Origin: Bradyrhizobium sp. in8p8
GTDB lineage: Bacteria > Pseudomonadota > Alphaproteobacteria > Rhizobiales > Xanthobacteraceae
Assembly (NCBI RefSeq): GCF_000426845.1
Contig: NZ_AUGD01000007.1
Span: 186,001-250,000, forward strand
Length of the DNA stretch: 64,000 bases
Direction: 5' to 3'
The position numbers and the translations under genes are program-made. Position 1 is the stretch's first letter; each line of letters opens with the position of its first letter. The notes below the pieces were generated by a model that was not told where the DNA came from, searched no databases, and was given only the letters and a program-made list of their open reading frames with translations. Shown one piece after another: positions 1 through 9,323 of this stretch.

Positions 1-1
1 T

Positions 2-58
2 CAGGGGCGCAATCTGTCCGGCAACCTGGAGCCGTTCAAATCAACACTCCGCGGGTAG
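2..58 (+). CDS. Possible C-terminal tail of an upstream gene (partial)
   Basis: Frame 2 is open from the window edge for 18 codons and ends with TAG at 56-58; the peptide ends NLEPFKSTLRG. A GC-rich inverted repeat follows at once (58-78), as expected after a gene end. There is too little sequence to name a family, and the reading may be chance. Confidence 0.3.
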   Translation, partial: QGRNLSGNLEPFKSTLRG

Positions 59-78
59 CCGGGAATGCATTGCCCGGC
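58..78 (+). terminator. GC-rich hairpin without T-run
   Basis: GCCGGG at 58-63 pairs with CCCGGC at 73-78 around a 9-base loop. It sits right behind the TAG at 56-58. There is no T-tract, so it is only a weak terminator candidate. Confidence 0.3.
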
Positions 79-303
79 CGCGCGGAAGGATGGACCGGGC
101 CGCTGTCTTGCCTCATCCCTTTGCTATCGATTCGGGTTGGCGGCTCTTCCATGGACGCCAATCCGCGGCTTCAGGCGACGCCAGGTCGCGAAGGGGTGGG
201 TTCCCGACCCGATCACCCAGGTGCAGCGGCGACAGTTTGTCCCTTTTGCCGGGATGCAAGACGCCAGCGCTTTGATACACTGCGCCGACGCAAAAGGAGT
301 TCC

Positions 304-1923
304 ATGAACGTGCCGAGTCCCTGCAACGTACTGATGCTCTACCCGCTGTTCTCGGCGGAGTCCTTCTGGACCTTCGGCGAATCCTGCAAAGTCATGGGCG
401 TCAAGCGGCCCGCCGCCCCCTTGGGCCTGATCACCGTCGCCGCGATGTTGCCCAAGAGCTGGACGGTCCGGCTGATCGATTGCAACACGGCACCCTTCGG
501 CGAGGAGGATCTCGCCTGGGCCGATGTCGTCTTCACCGGCGGAATGATGCCGCAGCAGGCCGATACGCTGCGCCTGATCGAGGTCTGCCGCGCGGCCGGC
601 AAGCCTGTCGTCGTCGGCGGCCCCGATCCAACGTCGAGCCCGCATCTCTATGAACGGGCCGACTTCCGGGTGCTCGGCGAGGCCGAGAGCGTCATCGACG
701 ATTTCATCGCGGCCTGGGAAAGCGGCGCGCGCTCCGGCACCTTCACCGCGCCGAAGTTCCAGGCCGACGTCACCAAGACGCCGGTGCCGCGTTTCGATCT
801 GCTCAAGTTCGAAGACTATCTCTATCTCGGCGTGCAGTATTCACGCGGCTGTCCCTTCACCTGCGAATTCTGCGACATCATCGAGCTCTACGGGCGCGTG
901 CCGCGGACCAAGACGATCGAGCAGATGTTCGTGGAGCTCGAGACGCTTTACCAGATGGGCTACCGTGGCCATCTCGACTTCGTCGACGACAATTTCATCG
1001 GCAACAAGAAGTCGCTGCGGCAATTCCTGCCGCAACTCGCAGAATGGCAGCGGACGCACGGCTATCCCTTCGAATTCTCCACGGAAGCCTCGGTCAACCT
1101 GGCCGACGATCCGGAACTCTTGGATTTGATGGGCGCGGCCAATTTCTTCGGCATCTTCGTCGGCATCGAAAGTCCGGACCCTGCGACGCTCATCGCGATG
1201 CGCAAGAAGCAGAACACGCGGCGCAATATCGCCGAGAGCATCCACAAGATCTACGCCGCCGGCATGCTCGTCACCGCGGGCTTTATCGTCGGCTTCGACA
1301 ACGAGAAGGTCTCGATGGCGGAGGCCATGATCGAATTCATCGAGGAGGCGGCGATTCCCGTCGCCATGGTCGGCCTGCTCTATGCGTTGCCGAACACGCA
1401 GCTCACGCGCCGGCTGGAGCGTGAGGGGCGGCTGCATGCCGGCCACGACGTGGCGCCGACCATCGGCGCCGATCAGTGCACGGCCGGCATCAACTTCGAT
1501 CCGGTCCGCCCGTTGCGCGACATTCTGATGGATTACAAGCGGGTGCTCGAGCACGTCTACAGCCCGGCTGCCTATGCGGGACGCGTGGACCGCCTGATGA
1601 CGCTGCTCGACCGCTCCAGGCAGCGTTCCGAGCTCGCCGAAGGAGATATCCGCTCCAAGCTCGGGGCGATGGAAACCGTGCACAAGGTGGTCACCGCCCT
1701 TCCCGAGGCGCGGGGGCCGCTCTGGCAGACTTTCATGAACTGCGCCAAGCGCGACACCTCATCTGCGCGCATTGCCGTGCAGATGATCGCGGCCTATGCG
1801 CATCTCGGGCCGTTCTCGCGCAAGGTCATCGCGGCCATCGATGAGCGCCTGGCGGCGCTGGACGGGCACGTGCCGAATCCCATCGTGGCTGCAGGCCCGG
1901 CTGAAGAGCGACATCTGGCCTGA
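304..1923 (+). CDS. B12-binding domain radical SAM protein
   Basis: 539-residue protein of the cobalamin-binding radical SAM class. The N-terminal third (about residues 5-140) has the Rossmann-like B12-binding layout with the segment VVGGPDPTSSPH. The radical SAM core follows, with the CxxxCxxC cluster in RGCPFTCEFCD near residue 180 binding the [4Fe-4S] cluster that cleaves S-adenosylmethionine. The C-terminal part resembles the extension found in DUF4070-type members. The ATG at 304 is preferred to the longer open frame from 70 because AAAGGAG sits just upstream and homology-like sequence begins there. Related enzymes methylate or rearrange unactivated carbons (for example hopanoid methylases), but the substrate cannot be read here. 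A strong hairpin follows the stop. There is no obvious partner gene. Confidence 0.88.
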   Translation: MNVPSPCNVLMLYPLFSAESFWTFGESCKVMGVKRPAAPLGLITVAAMLPKSWTVRLIDCNTAPFGEEDLAWADVVFTGGMMPQQADTLRLIEVCRAAGKPVVVGGPDPTSSPHLYERADFRVLGEAESVIDDFIAAWESGARSGTFTAPKFQADVTKTPVPRFDLLKFEDYLYLGVQYSRGCPFTCEFCDIIELYGRVPRTKTIEQMFVELETLYQMGYRGHLDFVDDNFIGNKKSLRQFLPQLAEWQRTHGYPFEFSTEASVNLADDPELLDLMGAANFFGIFVGIESPDPATLIAMRKKQNTRRNIAESIHKIYAAGMLVTAGFIVGFDNEKVSMAEAMIEFIEEAAIPVAMVGLLYALPNTQLTRRLEREGRLHAGHDVAPTIGADQCTAGINFDPVRPLRDILMDYKRVLEHVYSPAAYAGRVDRLMTLLDRSRQRSELAEGDIRSKLGAMETVHKVVTALPEARGPLWQTFMNCAKRDTSSARIAVQMIAAYAHLGPFSRKVIAAIDERLAALDGHVPNPIVAAGPAEERHLA

Positions 1924-1946
1924 CATCCGCAAAGTCGATAGCGATC

Positions 1947-1974
1947 GCCGGCGGCGCCTTGAGGCGCCGGCGGC
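1947..1974 (+). terminator. Hairpin after radical SAM gene
   Basis: Two 12-base arms (1947-1958 and 1963-1974) around a TTGA loop pair with one mismatch and are almost entirely G/C. It lies 24 bases after the radical SAM stop. There is no T-run, so termination is inferred from position and stability. Confidence 0.45.
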
Positions 1975-2176
1975 CAAACTGGTTGTCATGTGTGAGATCC
2001 CCGCTTGACAGCCGGACAAGCCTAAGCTGATCGTCATCGAGGCGACATTGGGCCTGCCGTGATTTCGGGGCCCGGAAAAGTTCCGAGCGGGGTATTTGAA
2101 CTGACCCGCGCTGCTTTGTGTTCGTGCGCCGTTGCGACTGACGTCATTGCCAGGTTAGCTTTCGCGGGGTTGAGCC

Positions 2177-4363
2177 ATGGTCACGAAGGTGGTCCGCTGG
2201 TCGATTGCACTGATTGTCCTGGCCGCGCTGGTCCTCACCTATCTGCCTTCCTACATCACCGATTCCATTTACAAGAACGTCGAGGACATCACGGACGGTG
2301 AGATGCCCGCCACCGTCACTGCCTTTCAATCGGGGCCGGACGTCGTCAGCACCATTGGTGGCAGCGGCGAAGGCTTGAATTGCAGCCTGCCACCCTGGGC
2401 CAACATATTGTTCGATAGCGAGGGGGATTCCCGCCAGAAGCGCCATCTCGTCCTGCAGCGCTTCAGGCAGGCCTGCGTCTTCCACGACCTGTGCTATCGG
2501 CATGGCCTTGCGACCTATGGCTATAACCAGAACGATTGCGATCGCATTCTGCAGAATGCGGCCTTTCGGCTCTGCGTCTACATTCGCAACGGCAGTCATG
2601 ACAGCGGTGCGGCGCGCTGTCAGTCCGATTCCAAATTGGTGCTGGCCGGTGTGAGCCTCGGAGGCTACGAAGCCTATCGCGGCTGGGATCGATCGACCTA
2701 TTTCGAATTCGACTCGGACCCGTCGCGGTCGAACGGGTTTCAGGTCAGCCGCGTGGTCGGTCATCCCTTCAAGGCGATCGTGCCGGCCAAATACGCCGGT
2801 GACCCTGATCAGGTCATTCTCATGTTCGAGAACCTTCGTTCCAATCTTGCGGTGACCTGCATCACCTGCGCGGAAGTTCCCATTCTCGATTGGACCACCG
2901 ATCCCAATGCCGTCAGCGCTGAGCTGCGCTCGGTCGGCGTGACGCGGTTGCCGGACGTGCTGCTCAGGCGCGTGCCCATGCTTACGGAAACCATGCCGGT
3001 CTGGTTGCCACCTCGCCGGCGGCACGCGGCTCCGCATCTCCTGGTCGATGGAACGGGCAGGGACCATCTGATCTGGATGAGCCGGAACAACTCGGAGAAC
3101 AGCGTATCCTGCATCGTCGGCGCCGATGCTGCGCGTCTCCTCACCAATACTTCACCGATCCGGGATCTCTGCTCGGTCGATGCGGGGCCATCGCTCACCC
3201 GCGTGGAGATCGACATGTTCGCGAGCTCTCCGCTTCCGATGGAAGTACCCGGCAGTCCTGACATCATTTATGCGACGTCGATCAGCCCGCAGAAGACGAG
3301 GGAGCACGATCTGAGCTTTTGTTCGCGTTCCGCGTCCAGGAAGGTCGAGGGGACCGGCGACGACCGGTCCAAATGCGTCACCTTCACCGAAGCGGAGGTC
3401 CGCGACGGCGCGGGGCTCGGTGCATTTCAGAACTTTCCGCTGGTTCGCCGGGGACAGCAGATCTATTTCGCGCGGGACCTCGCGCAGCGGACGGACTCGC
3501 CGCTGACTGCGGCCTGGCAGCGCGCCTTTGGCAATACCTTTTCGCCGGACGGCGCGCTGCTGGTGATCGACGTGGCACCGCCGCCCGTCGATCGAGGGCC
3601 CCTCTCGGCCAAGCTGAAGAAGATCGTCCGGTTCGACATCGACGATCGCTTCGATCCGATGATGCCGATCACGCGCAAGGTGGACGATTTGCGATTCCTG
3701 AGCCTTGAGGCGACGAAGTCGAGCGTGCACCTTCGCATGATCGATTTCGCCAAGGACAACCCCTCCGTCGGCAATGTGCAGCTGATGATGAGTAACGGCG
3801 AAGTGGACCTGGACCGCTCCTGGGCGCAGAGGCCGATGCTGGTGGTGGAGACCCGCGACGCGCGACCCAAGACCAGGCTCGTGTTCTCGCGTGGAGAGAT
3901 CGCGGCCGAACCGGGCAAGCCCCTCTCCGCGACGACGGAGGCGTTGACGCTCCAGACTTTGGTATTCGAGCGTGATGCCGCTGCCCCCTCGAATACGCCT
4001 TTCGTGAAATCGGCGGGAGCGGCATGCCGGATCGTCTACGAGTTCGAACCGGACCGCACCGATTGGCCGTGCTACCGCGCGTTCGACCCCGAGCGCACCA
4101 TGCGGGCCTCGCCGGCCACGCGGATGCGGGCATCCCAGATGCTGGTCGGGCGGTTCATTCAAGGCGAGGGCCATGGCATCGCGTTTCCAGATCTCTGTTT
4201 GAAGTCGGAGCCGATCGTGCTGAAGCCGCAAGGAAGTACGTTCGTGCCGCTGAGCGAGACCGCGGGCTGGAAGGGACCGCCAAGGTTTCAACGGACGATC
4301 ACTTGCGAGCCGCTCGATGCCGCGTCCGTCGTGAGCCATCCCATCACGCAGAAAGCGCCGTGA
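2177..4363 (+). CDS. Membrane-anchored protein with phospholipase A2-like motif
   Basis: 728 residues. An uncleaved-looking N-terminal membrane segment (about residues 5-25) is followed by a long extracytoplasmic region. Residues 99-125 carry ACVFHDLCYRHG and then NDCD, which resembles the PLA2 active site: His103-Asp104 between Cys100 and Cys106, then Cys121. This matches the pattern of bacterial and fungal secreted PLA2, where His is catalytic and the adjacent Asp binds calcium. The remaining 550 or so residues, with several cysteines, match nothing I recognise and may be beta-rich. No lipase GXSXG motif is apparent. The gene is monocistronic and convergent with the downstream efflux gene, 29 bp away. 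The lipolytic role is inferred from the motif only; the HD motif could be a structural remnant. Confidence 0.65.
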   Translation: MVTKVVRWSIALIVLAALVLTYLPSYITDSIYKNVEDITDGEMPATVTAFQSGPDVVSTIGGSGEGLNCSLPPWANILFDSEGDSRQKRHLVLQRFRQACVFHDLCYRHGLATYGYNQNDCDRILQNAAFRLCVYIRNGSHDSGAARCQSDSKLVLAGVSLGGYEAYRGWDRSTYFEFDSDPSRSNGFQVSRVVGHPFKAIVPAKYAGDPDQVILMFENLRSNLAVTCITCAEVPILDWTTDPNAVSAELRSVGVTRLPDVLLRRVPMLTETMPVWLPPRRRHAAPHLLVDGTGRDHLIWMSRNNSENSVSCIVGADAARLLTNTSPIRDLCSVDAGPSLTRVEIDMFASSPLPMEVPGSPDIIYATSISPQKTREHDLSFCSRSASRKVEGTGDDRSKCVTFTEAEVRDGAGLGAFQNFPLVRRGQQIYFARDLAQRTDSPLTAAWQRAFGNTFSPDGALLVIDVAPPPVDRGPLSAKLKKIVRFDIDDRFDPMMPITRKVDDLRFLSLEATKSSVHLRMIDFAKDNPSVGNVQLMMSNGEVDLDRSWAQRPMLVVETRDARPKTRLVFSRGEIAAEPGKPLSATTEALTLQTLVFERDAAAPSNTPFVKSAGAACRIVYEFEPDRTDWPCYRAFDPERTMRASPATRMRASQMLVGRFIQGEGHGIAFPDLCLKSEPIVLKPQGSTFVPLSETAGWKGPPRFQRTITCEPLDAASVVSHPITQKAP

Positions 4364-4392
4364 TGGCCGGCGCTGGAGCGCGCAGATCGGGC

Positions 4393-5781
4393 CTACTTCA
4401 CCGCGAGCCGCAAGAAGCTCATCACGCTGCCCAGCGCGGCAAAGCCTGCGCCGAGCGCCAGCGCCAAGGTCGCGCCGCCGTGTCCGGCCAGCGCAAAGCA
4501 GGCGGCGGCGAGCGCGGCTCCAGTCGTCTGCCCGGTCAGGCGCGCAGTGGCGACGATGCCGGAGGCACTGCCGCTGCGGTGCGGCGGCGCGCTTGACATC
4601 ACCGCCTTCATGTTCGGCGCCTGGAAGAAGCCGAACCCCATCCCGCAGATCACCATCCGCCAGATGATGTCAGGAATCGCAGGATTGGGGGGCAGCATCG
4701 CGAGAAGCGCCATGCCGACGCCGAGCAGCACGAGGCCGATCCCGCCGAGCAGGCCGACCGCATGGCGGTCGGACAGGCGCCCCGCGATCGGGGCCATGAT
4801 GCCGACCACCAGCGGCCATGGTGTCATGAAGAAGCCGGTCTCGACCTGCGAGCGGCCGAGCACGTCCTCGAAATAGAACGGCAGCGAGACGAAGGCGAGA
4901 CCTTGGACTGCGAAGGCGCAAACGGCCGTTGCTGCCGACAGCGCGAACATCGGCCGGCTGAACAGGTCGATCGGCAGCATCGGCGCCGGATGATCGGCAT
5001 GGCGGCGCGTCAGGATGAAGCCGAGCACGAGGGCGGCGATCAACTCGGCGCCCACGACGGTCGGCGAGAGGTTGTGCGCGGCGCTGCCGATGCCCGTGAT
5101 GAACAGGCCGAGGCAGGCGGCGGCGAGGACCGCGCCGAGCAGATCGAACCCGTGACCGGCGCGCGGCGTCTTCGGTAGCATCGCAAAGCCGATACAGATC
5201 GCAATCAGCCCGAACGGAATGTTGACGGCGAACAGCCACGGCCATGGCCCGAATGCGAGGATGGCGGAGGCGACCGAGGGGCCGACCGTGAACGCCGTCG
5301 CGACCACCAGCGCGTTGTGGCCGAAGCCACGGCCCTGCATCCGGCCCGGATAGACGTGGCGCACCAGGGCCGTGTTGACGCTCATGATGCCGCTCGCGCC
5401 CAGGCCTTGCAGCGTGCGCGCGACGAGCAGGCTGTCCAGCGACCATGCCACCGAGCAGAACAACGACGCGACGGTGAACAGGATCAGGCCGCCCAGATAG
5501 ATGCGCTGATGCCCGACGATCTCGCCGAGCGCTCCGAGCGGCAGCAGCGTCGCCACCAGCGCGATCTGGTAGACGTTGACGACCCAGATCGACTGCTCCG
5601 GCGTGACACGCAGATCGGCGGCGATGGCGGGCAGGGCGATGTTGGCGATCGCGGTGTCGAGCGAGGCCATCGCGAGCGCCGTGAAGATCGCGGCGATAGC
5701 CCAGCGCCGCTGCCCGGTGGGAAGGCCGTCGGCGGTCGGCTGGTCGGGCTCGCGCGCCGCAGCAGGTAACGTGATTGTCAT
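4393..5781 (-). CDS. MFS drug efflux transporter, DHA2 type
   Basis: 462 residues, hydrophobic almost throughout after a 25-residue polar N-terminus, consistent with about 14 membrane helices. The first helix contains LDTAIANIALPAIAADL, the DHA2-family motif D1 form, and GLGASGIMSVNTALVRHVYPG supplies the usual helix-4 region. Relatives (EmrB, SmvA, QacA) expel hydrophobic and cationic drugs by proton antiport in the inner membrane. No membrane-fusion protein or regulator is adjacent, so it probably acts alone. The substrate is unknown. The start at 5781 is the first Met of the frame; the nearest GGAG lies rather far upstream. Confidence 0.88.
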   Translation of the reverse strand: MTITLPAAAREPDQPTADGLPTGQRRWAIAAIFTALAMASLDTAIANIALPAIAADLRVTPEQSIWVVNVYQIALVATLLPLGALGEIVGHQRIYLGGLILFTVASLFCSVAWSLDSLLVARTLQGLGASGIMSVNTALVRHVYPGRMQGRGFGHNALVVATAFTVGPSVASAILAFGPWPWLFAVNIPFGLIAICIGFAMLPKTPRAGHGFDLLGAVLAAACLGLFITGIGSAAHNLSPTVVGAELIAALVLGFILTRRHADHPAPMLPIDLFSRPMFALSAATAVCAFAVQGLAFVSLPFYFEDVLGRSQVETGFFMTPWPLVVGIMAPIAGRLSDRHAVGLLGGIGLVLLGVGMALLAMLPPNPAIPDIIWRMVICGMGFGFFQAPNMKAVMSSAPPHRSGSASGIVATARLTGQTTGAALAAACFALAGHGGATLALALGAGFAALGSVMSFLRLAVK

Positions 5782-6218
5782 TGCGCTGGCGCGTTGCTCC
5801 GGCGGCGTTGGCTATGCGCCGTGTACTACGGCTTGGCGGCCGGCCACAGGCTCGTGCGTGCATGCTGTGTATGCGCCGATGCCGGACGCCGCGGAAAGGG
5901 AAGGGCGACCGAGCCGGGTCGGCTGCACAGGTTCTTGGTCACGACGATCGATCAAAACTCGAAAACAACCCCATGCACAGTAGAAGGACCTTTGATCGCA
6001 AAGGCTTTTTTGAGCCAGGTTGCAACGACACGCGCAGTTCCGGACAATTTGACCTGTTCGGCAAAACACTGGCACGATGTTGACTTGGCAGCGGTAGGGC
6101 AGAGGCCTGCATTCTCTTGCGGAGCCCATCATGTGTCACGTTGCAGCTGTCGATGGGTTTCGCTTCGCCCGACCCTGTCCATTCGATCGGCGCCGGCAGC
6201 GCCATTGGCCGCGCGGGA
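5782..6218. other. 437-bp gap with one terminator-like hairpin
   Basis: No coding sequence is convincing between the start of the efflux gene and the end of the SDR gene. The only clear structure is the hairpin plus T-run at 5989-6011. Short open frames here overlap each other on both strands and show no ribosome site or family signature. Confidence 0.5.
5989..6011 (+). terminator. Orphan intrinsic terminator-like hairpin
   Basis: CCTTTG (5989-5994) pairs with CAAAGG (5999-6004) around an ATCG tetraloop and is followed by CTTTTTTG. This is the classic layout of a rho-independent terminator on the plus strand. No plus-strand protein gene lies upstream, because the neighbours on both sides are on the minus strand. 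It could therefore end an unannotated small RNA starting within 5782-5985. Confidence 0.4.
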
Positions 6219-6965
6219 TCATGCCAATCCCAGGCCGCCGTCGATCGCGATCACCTGACCGGTCACCCACGCCGACGCGGGCCCGGCGAGTTGGACGATC
6301 CATTCAGCGACATCGTCCGGCGCGCCGCGGCGACCGAGCGGTATGCTGACGCGCTCCTGTTCCTCGACCACCGCGGCCTGTTGAGCCGACAATCCCATCA
6401 TGCCGGTCAGCGCGCCTGTCTGCGTCGGGCCTGGGGCGACGGCGTTCACTCTGATCCCGAACGGCGCCAGCTCCAGCGCCCAGCACCGCGTCAAATGCTC
6501 CACGGCGGCTTTGCTGGCTGCGTAGTGAGATAGCCTTGCCGCCGCTTTGTGCCCGAAAGTGCTAGAGACATTGACGATCGTGCCGCGCGTGGCCTTGAGA
6601 TGAGGAAGTGCCGCGGACGCGAGCAGACTGGGACCGAGCACGTTGACGGCGGAGATATCTGTGATGCGATCGGCAGTGACATCGGCAAGCGACAAGATTG
6701 CGCCGGCGCCGGCATTGTTGACCAGCGCATCGAGGCGGCCCCATTTGTCGAGTGCCTTTGCAACGGTTCGCTGGGCATCGTCGGCGGACGCCGCATCCGC
6801 CGTCATTCCCGCGATATCCGGGTGTTGCAGCATCGTCTCCTCGATCAGGCCCGCCCGGCGGCCGGTGATGAGCACCCGGTAGCCCTGCTTCGCGAAGCGC
6901 AGCGCCGCTGCCCGTCCGATACCTGAAGTGCCGCCCGTGACGACAACGACCTTTTGATCTTGCAT
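6219..6965 (-). CDS. SDR family oxidoreductase
   Basis: 248-residue classical short-chain dehydrogenase/reductase. The Rossmann motif TGGTSGIG is near residue 11, NNAGAG near 86, a catalytic Ser in NVSSTFG, and the YxxxK pair in SHYAASKAA. It ends in the usual glycine-rich AIDGGLGLA. These enzymes oxidise alcohols or reduce ketones with NAD(P)H; the substrate is not evident. It is the last gene of a same-strand run with the MBL hydrolase, flavoprotein and alpha/beta hydrolase. It lies 165 bp after the MBL gene, so cotranscription is plausible but not certain. Confidence 0.9.
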   Translation of the reverse strand: MQDQKVVVVTGGTSGIGRAAALRFAKQGYRVLITGRRAGLIEETMLQHPDIAGMTADAASADDAQRTVAKALDKWGRLDALVNNAGAGAILSLADVTADRITDISAVNVLGPSLLASAALPHLKATRGTIVNVSSTFGHKAAARLSHYAASKAAVEHLTRCWALELAPFGIRVNAVAPGPTQTGALTGMMGLSAQQAAVVEEQERVSIPLGRRGAPDDVAEWIVQLAGPASAWVTGQVIAIDGGLGLA

Positions 6966-7130
6966 GTTCTGGTCTCTTGCGCGGCGGACCGCATCGATTG
7001 GTTGGATTGAAGACGAGTTTGCAGGCCACGGCGGTCGATTGTCGGTGTCCCGGCCGCCGTGAGGGCTGTGATCCGGAGCGCGAGCTCAGTCAGCCGAGAG
7101 GGCGCTCCGGTCCGGCCTGTCGGATAGCGG

Positions 7131-8042
7131 TCAGTAGTCCCAGAAGACCGGTACCCAGCGGAAGGCGTCGCCGGCGGCCGCAACATGACCGACCGATGGG
7201 AACGGCATGTGCGTGGCCACCAGCAGCTCGCCGCTCTCTGCGAGCTCCCGTAAGAGGTGGATGCGAACGCGCGCCGCCTCCTCAGGGTCGTGCTCGAAGC
7301 CGTTGTGCCAGTCGGGCTGGTCGAACCCGACGGCAAACACGGCATCGCCGGCAAATGTCAGCGCCTCGCCGGCGGAGGCCACGCGGACCACGCTGTGTCC
7401 GGGAGTGTGACCACCGGTGCGACGGGCGACGACACCAGGTGCAACCTCGTGCTGCTCGTCGAATTGTCGTATCTGGCTGCCGTACATTCCAACGAACTGC
7501 TTGGCCGCGGCTCGAAGCGCATCCGGGAATCCTCGCGGCATGTTCGTGTAAGTGAAATCCGGAGATTCCCAGAACTTGACCTCGGCGGCCGCCACGTGGA
7601 TCCGCAGATCCTTGCGCAGCCGTTCTTTCACGCCCTCGACCAGCAAGCCGCCGACGTGATCCATGTGCATGTGGGTGAGCACAAGGTCGGTCACCGATGC
7701 CAGATCGATGCCGGCGGCTTCCAGGCGCTTGATCAATTGGCCTGCGCGCGGCAAATGCAAGTCCGGATCGGACCCCAGTCCGGCATCGATGAGGATGGTT
7801 TGGTCGCCGCTGCGCACCATCACCGCATTGAGGGCCCAGTCGAACGCGTCCGGCGGCAGGAACATGTCTTTCAACCAACTGGCCCGTGCAGCCGGCTCAG
7901 CATTGTGCGCCAGCATGGCGGTTGGCAGCGGTAGCACGCCGTCGCTGATCACCAGCACGTCGATGTCGCCGATGCGCACTGCATAGCGCGACGGGACGAG
8001 CTCTTCGGGTTTCGATGCAATGGAGATGTTGTGCAGGTTCAT
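7131..8042 (-). CDS. MBL fold metallo-hydrolase
   Basis: 303 residues of the metallo-beta-lactamase fold. The metal-binding signature is THMHMDHVGG near residue 125, with a further ligand in GGHTPGHSVVR and an acidic ligand in FAGDAVF. The family includes lactonases, thioesterases and beta-lactamases, all hydrolysing with one or two zinc ions. N-acyl-homoserine lactonases share this layout but nothing here proves that activity. The ATG at 8042 is chosen over an upstream extension because CAGGAG lies at the right spacing and the extension is low-complexity. It lies 37 bp after the flavoprotein gene, so the two are almost certainly in one operon. Confidence 0.88.
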   Translation of the reverse strand: MNLHNISIASKPEELVPSRYAVRIGDIDVLVISDGVLPLPTAMLAHNAEPAARASWLKDMFLPPDAFDWALNAVMVRSGDQTILIDAGLGSDPDLHLPRAGQLIKRLEAAGIDLASVTDLVLTHMHMDHVGGLLVEGVKERLRKDLRIHVAAAEVKFWESPDFTYTNMPRGFPDALRAAAKQFVGMYGSQIRQFDEQHEVAPGVVARRTGGHTPGHSVVRVASAGEALTFAGDAVFAVGFDQPDWHNGFEHDPEEAARVRIHLLRELAESGELLVATHMPFPSVGHVAAAGDAFRWVPVFWDY

Positions 8043-8079
8043 TCTAGTCTCCTGTTGAAGGCTGGGGTGGCTAGCTTGC

Positions 8080-9285
8080 TTAAAGAGCGGTGACGCGCTC
8101 CGGATCGGCCGAGGCGAGGGCTGCGGCACGTTCAGCCTTGGGCGGATATATCCAGACAGTGTTGATCTCCTGCTTGGTCTTCTTGGCGACATCGCCGACC
8201 ATCGCGACCGTGCGCTCCCAGCCGCGCGTGAACAGCGCGCCCGCTTCGCCAAGGTCGAGGCAGGTGACGTAGGCTTTCTGGTGATAGGATCTGGTCGGAA
8301 CGCCCAGCAGCTCGGCGGCGGCGTTGTTGCCAGCGAAGGCGCCCATCCGGGTCGCATGCTGGCACGACATCAGCGCGTAATTGCCGACATCGTCACATGC
8401 GGCCCGCGCGGCATCGCCAGTGGCGAAGACACCGCTTACCGATGGAACGCGAAGATCACGGTCGACGAGCAGTCGGCCAAACTGGTCGCGTTCAGCCGGA
8501 ATCTGTGCCGTCAACGGAGCCGCGCGCATGCCGGCGGCCCAGATCGCCGTCTCACATTCGATCCGTTCACCGCTGGAGAGCGTGACTCCGGACTTGTCGA
8601 GGGAGGCCACTCCGACACCGAGCCTGGTCTCGATGCCGAGCTTCTGCAGCGCCTCCTCGATGATCGGCCGGGGCCCTGCGCCCATATCGGGGGCGATCGT
8701 CTCATTGCGGTCGACTATGACCACGCGCAGCCGGGCGTCCTTGCCGAGAATTTTGTGCAGGCGCGACGGCACTTCGGTTGCCGCCTCGATACCGGTGAAT
8801 CCACCCCCTGCGACGACAACGGTATTGCGTGCCAGCGAAGCCGGACGGTTCGACAGCCCGTGCAGGTGACGATCGAGCGCGATCGCATCATCGAGTTGGT
8901 CGACGCTGAAGCCGTGCTCGGCGAGGCCGGGAACGTTCGGGCGAAACAGCCGGCTACCGGTGGCGACCACCAACCGGTCGTAGGACAGCTTCTTGCGCGC
9001 GCCCTGCGCGGCAGCGACCTCGACGATTTTGGACCTGGTATCGATCGCCTCGGCATGACCCCTGACATAGACGACGTCGATCGCCTCGAGAACGTCCTGC
9101 AGCGGTGCCGTCAGGGTCTCGGGGTTCGGTTCGTAGAGCCGCGGGCGAACCACCAGCGTCGGCTCGGGCGCGACGAGCGCGATCTCGAGTTCGTCGGGCG
9201 GAGCGCCCTGGATGTCGCGCAGGCGGGCGGCGGAAAGGGCGGCATACATGCCGGCGAAGCCGGCGCCAATGATGACGATGCGCAT
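8080..9285 (-). CDS. NAD(P)/FAD-dependent oxidoreductase (NDH-2-like)
   Basis: 401 residues. The FAD-binding GAGFAGMYAA is at the extreme N-terminus and a second nucleotide site, VVAGGGFTGIEAATE, is near residue 155, with the FAD-associated FATGDAAR near 290. This is the two-dinucleotide-fold architecture of type II NADH dehydrogenases and their relatives, which pass electrons from NAD(P)H to quinones. No membrane helix is apparent. The start at 9285 places the Rossmann motif at residue 2-15, as in the family; AAGGA lies upstream. It lies between the alpha/beta hydrolase (38 bp upstream) and the MBL gene. Confidence 0.87.
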   Translation of the reverse strand: MRIVIIGAGFAGMYAALSAARLRDIQGAPPDELEIALVAPEPTLVVRPRLYEPNPETLTAPLQDVLEAIDVVYVRGHAEAIDTRSKIVEVAAAQGARKKLSYDRLVVATGSRLFRPNVPGLAEHGFSVDQLDDAIALDRHLHGLSNRPASLARNTVVVAGGGFTGIEAATEVPSRLHKILGKDARLRVVIVDRNETIAPDMGAGPRPIIEEALQKLGIETRLGVGVASLDKSGVTLSSGERIECETAIWAAGMRAAPLTAQIPAERDQFGRLLVDRDLRVPSVSGVFATGDAARAACDDVGNYALMSCQHATRMGAFAGNNAAAELLGVPTRSYHQKAYVTCLDLGEAGALFTRGWERTVAMVGDVAKKTKQEINTVWIYPPKAERAAALASADPERVTAL

Positions 9286-9323
9286 GTTGACTGGTCCTTG
9301 AGTTGATTGCGATGAAGACGAGG

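Noticed and set aside
7131..8042. Calling the MBL hydrolase a quorum-quenching lactonase
   Set aside because: The HxHxDH motif is shared across many MBL families and no other lactonase-specific feature was seen.
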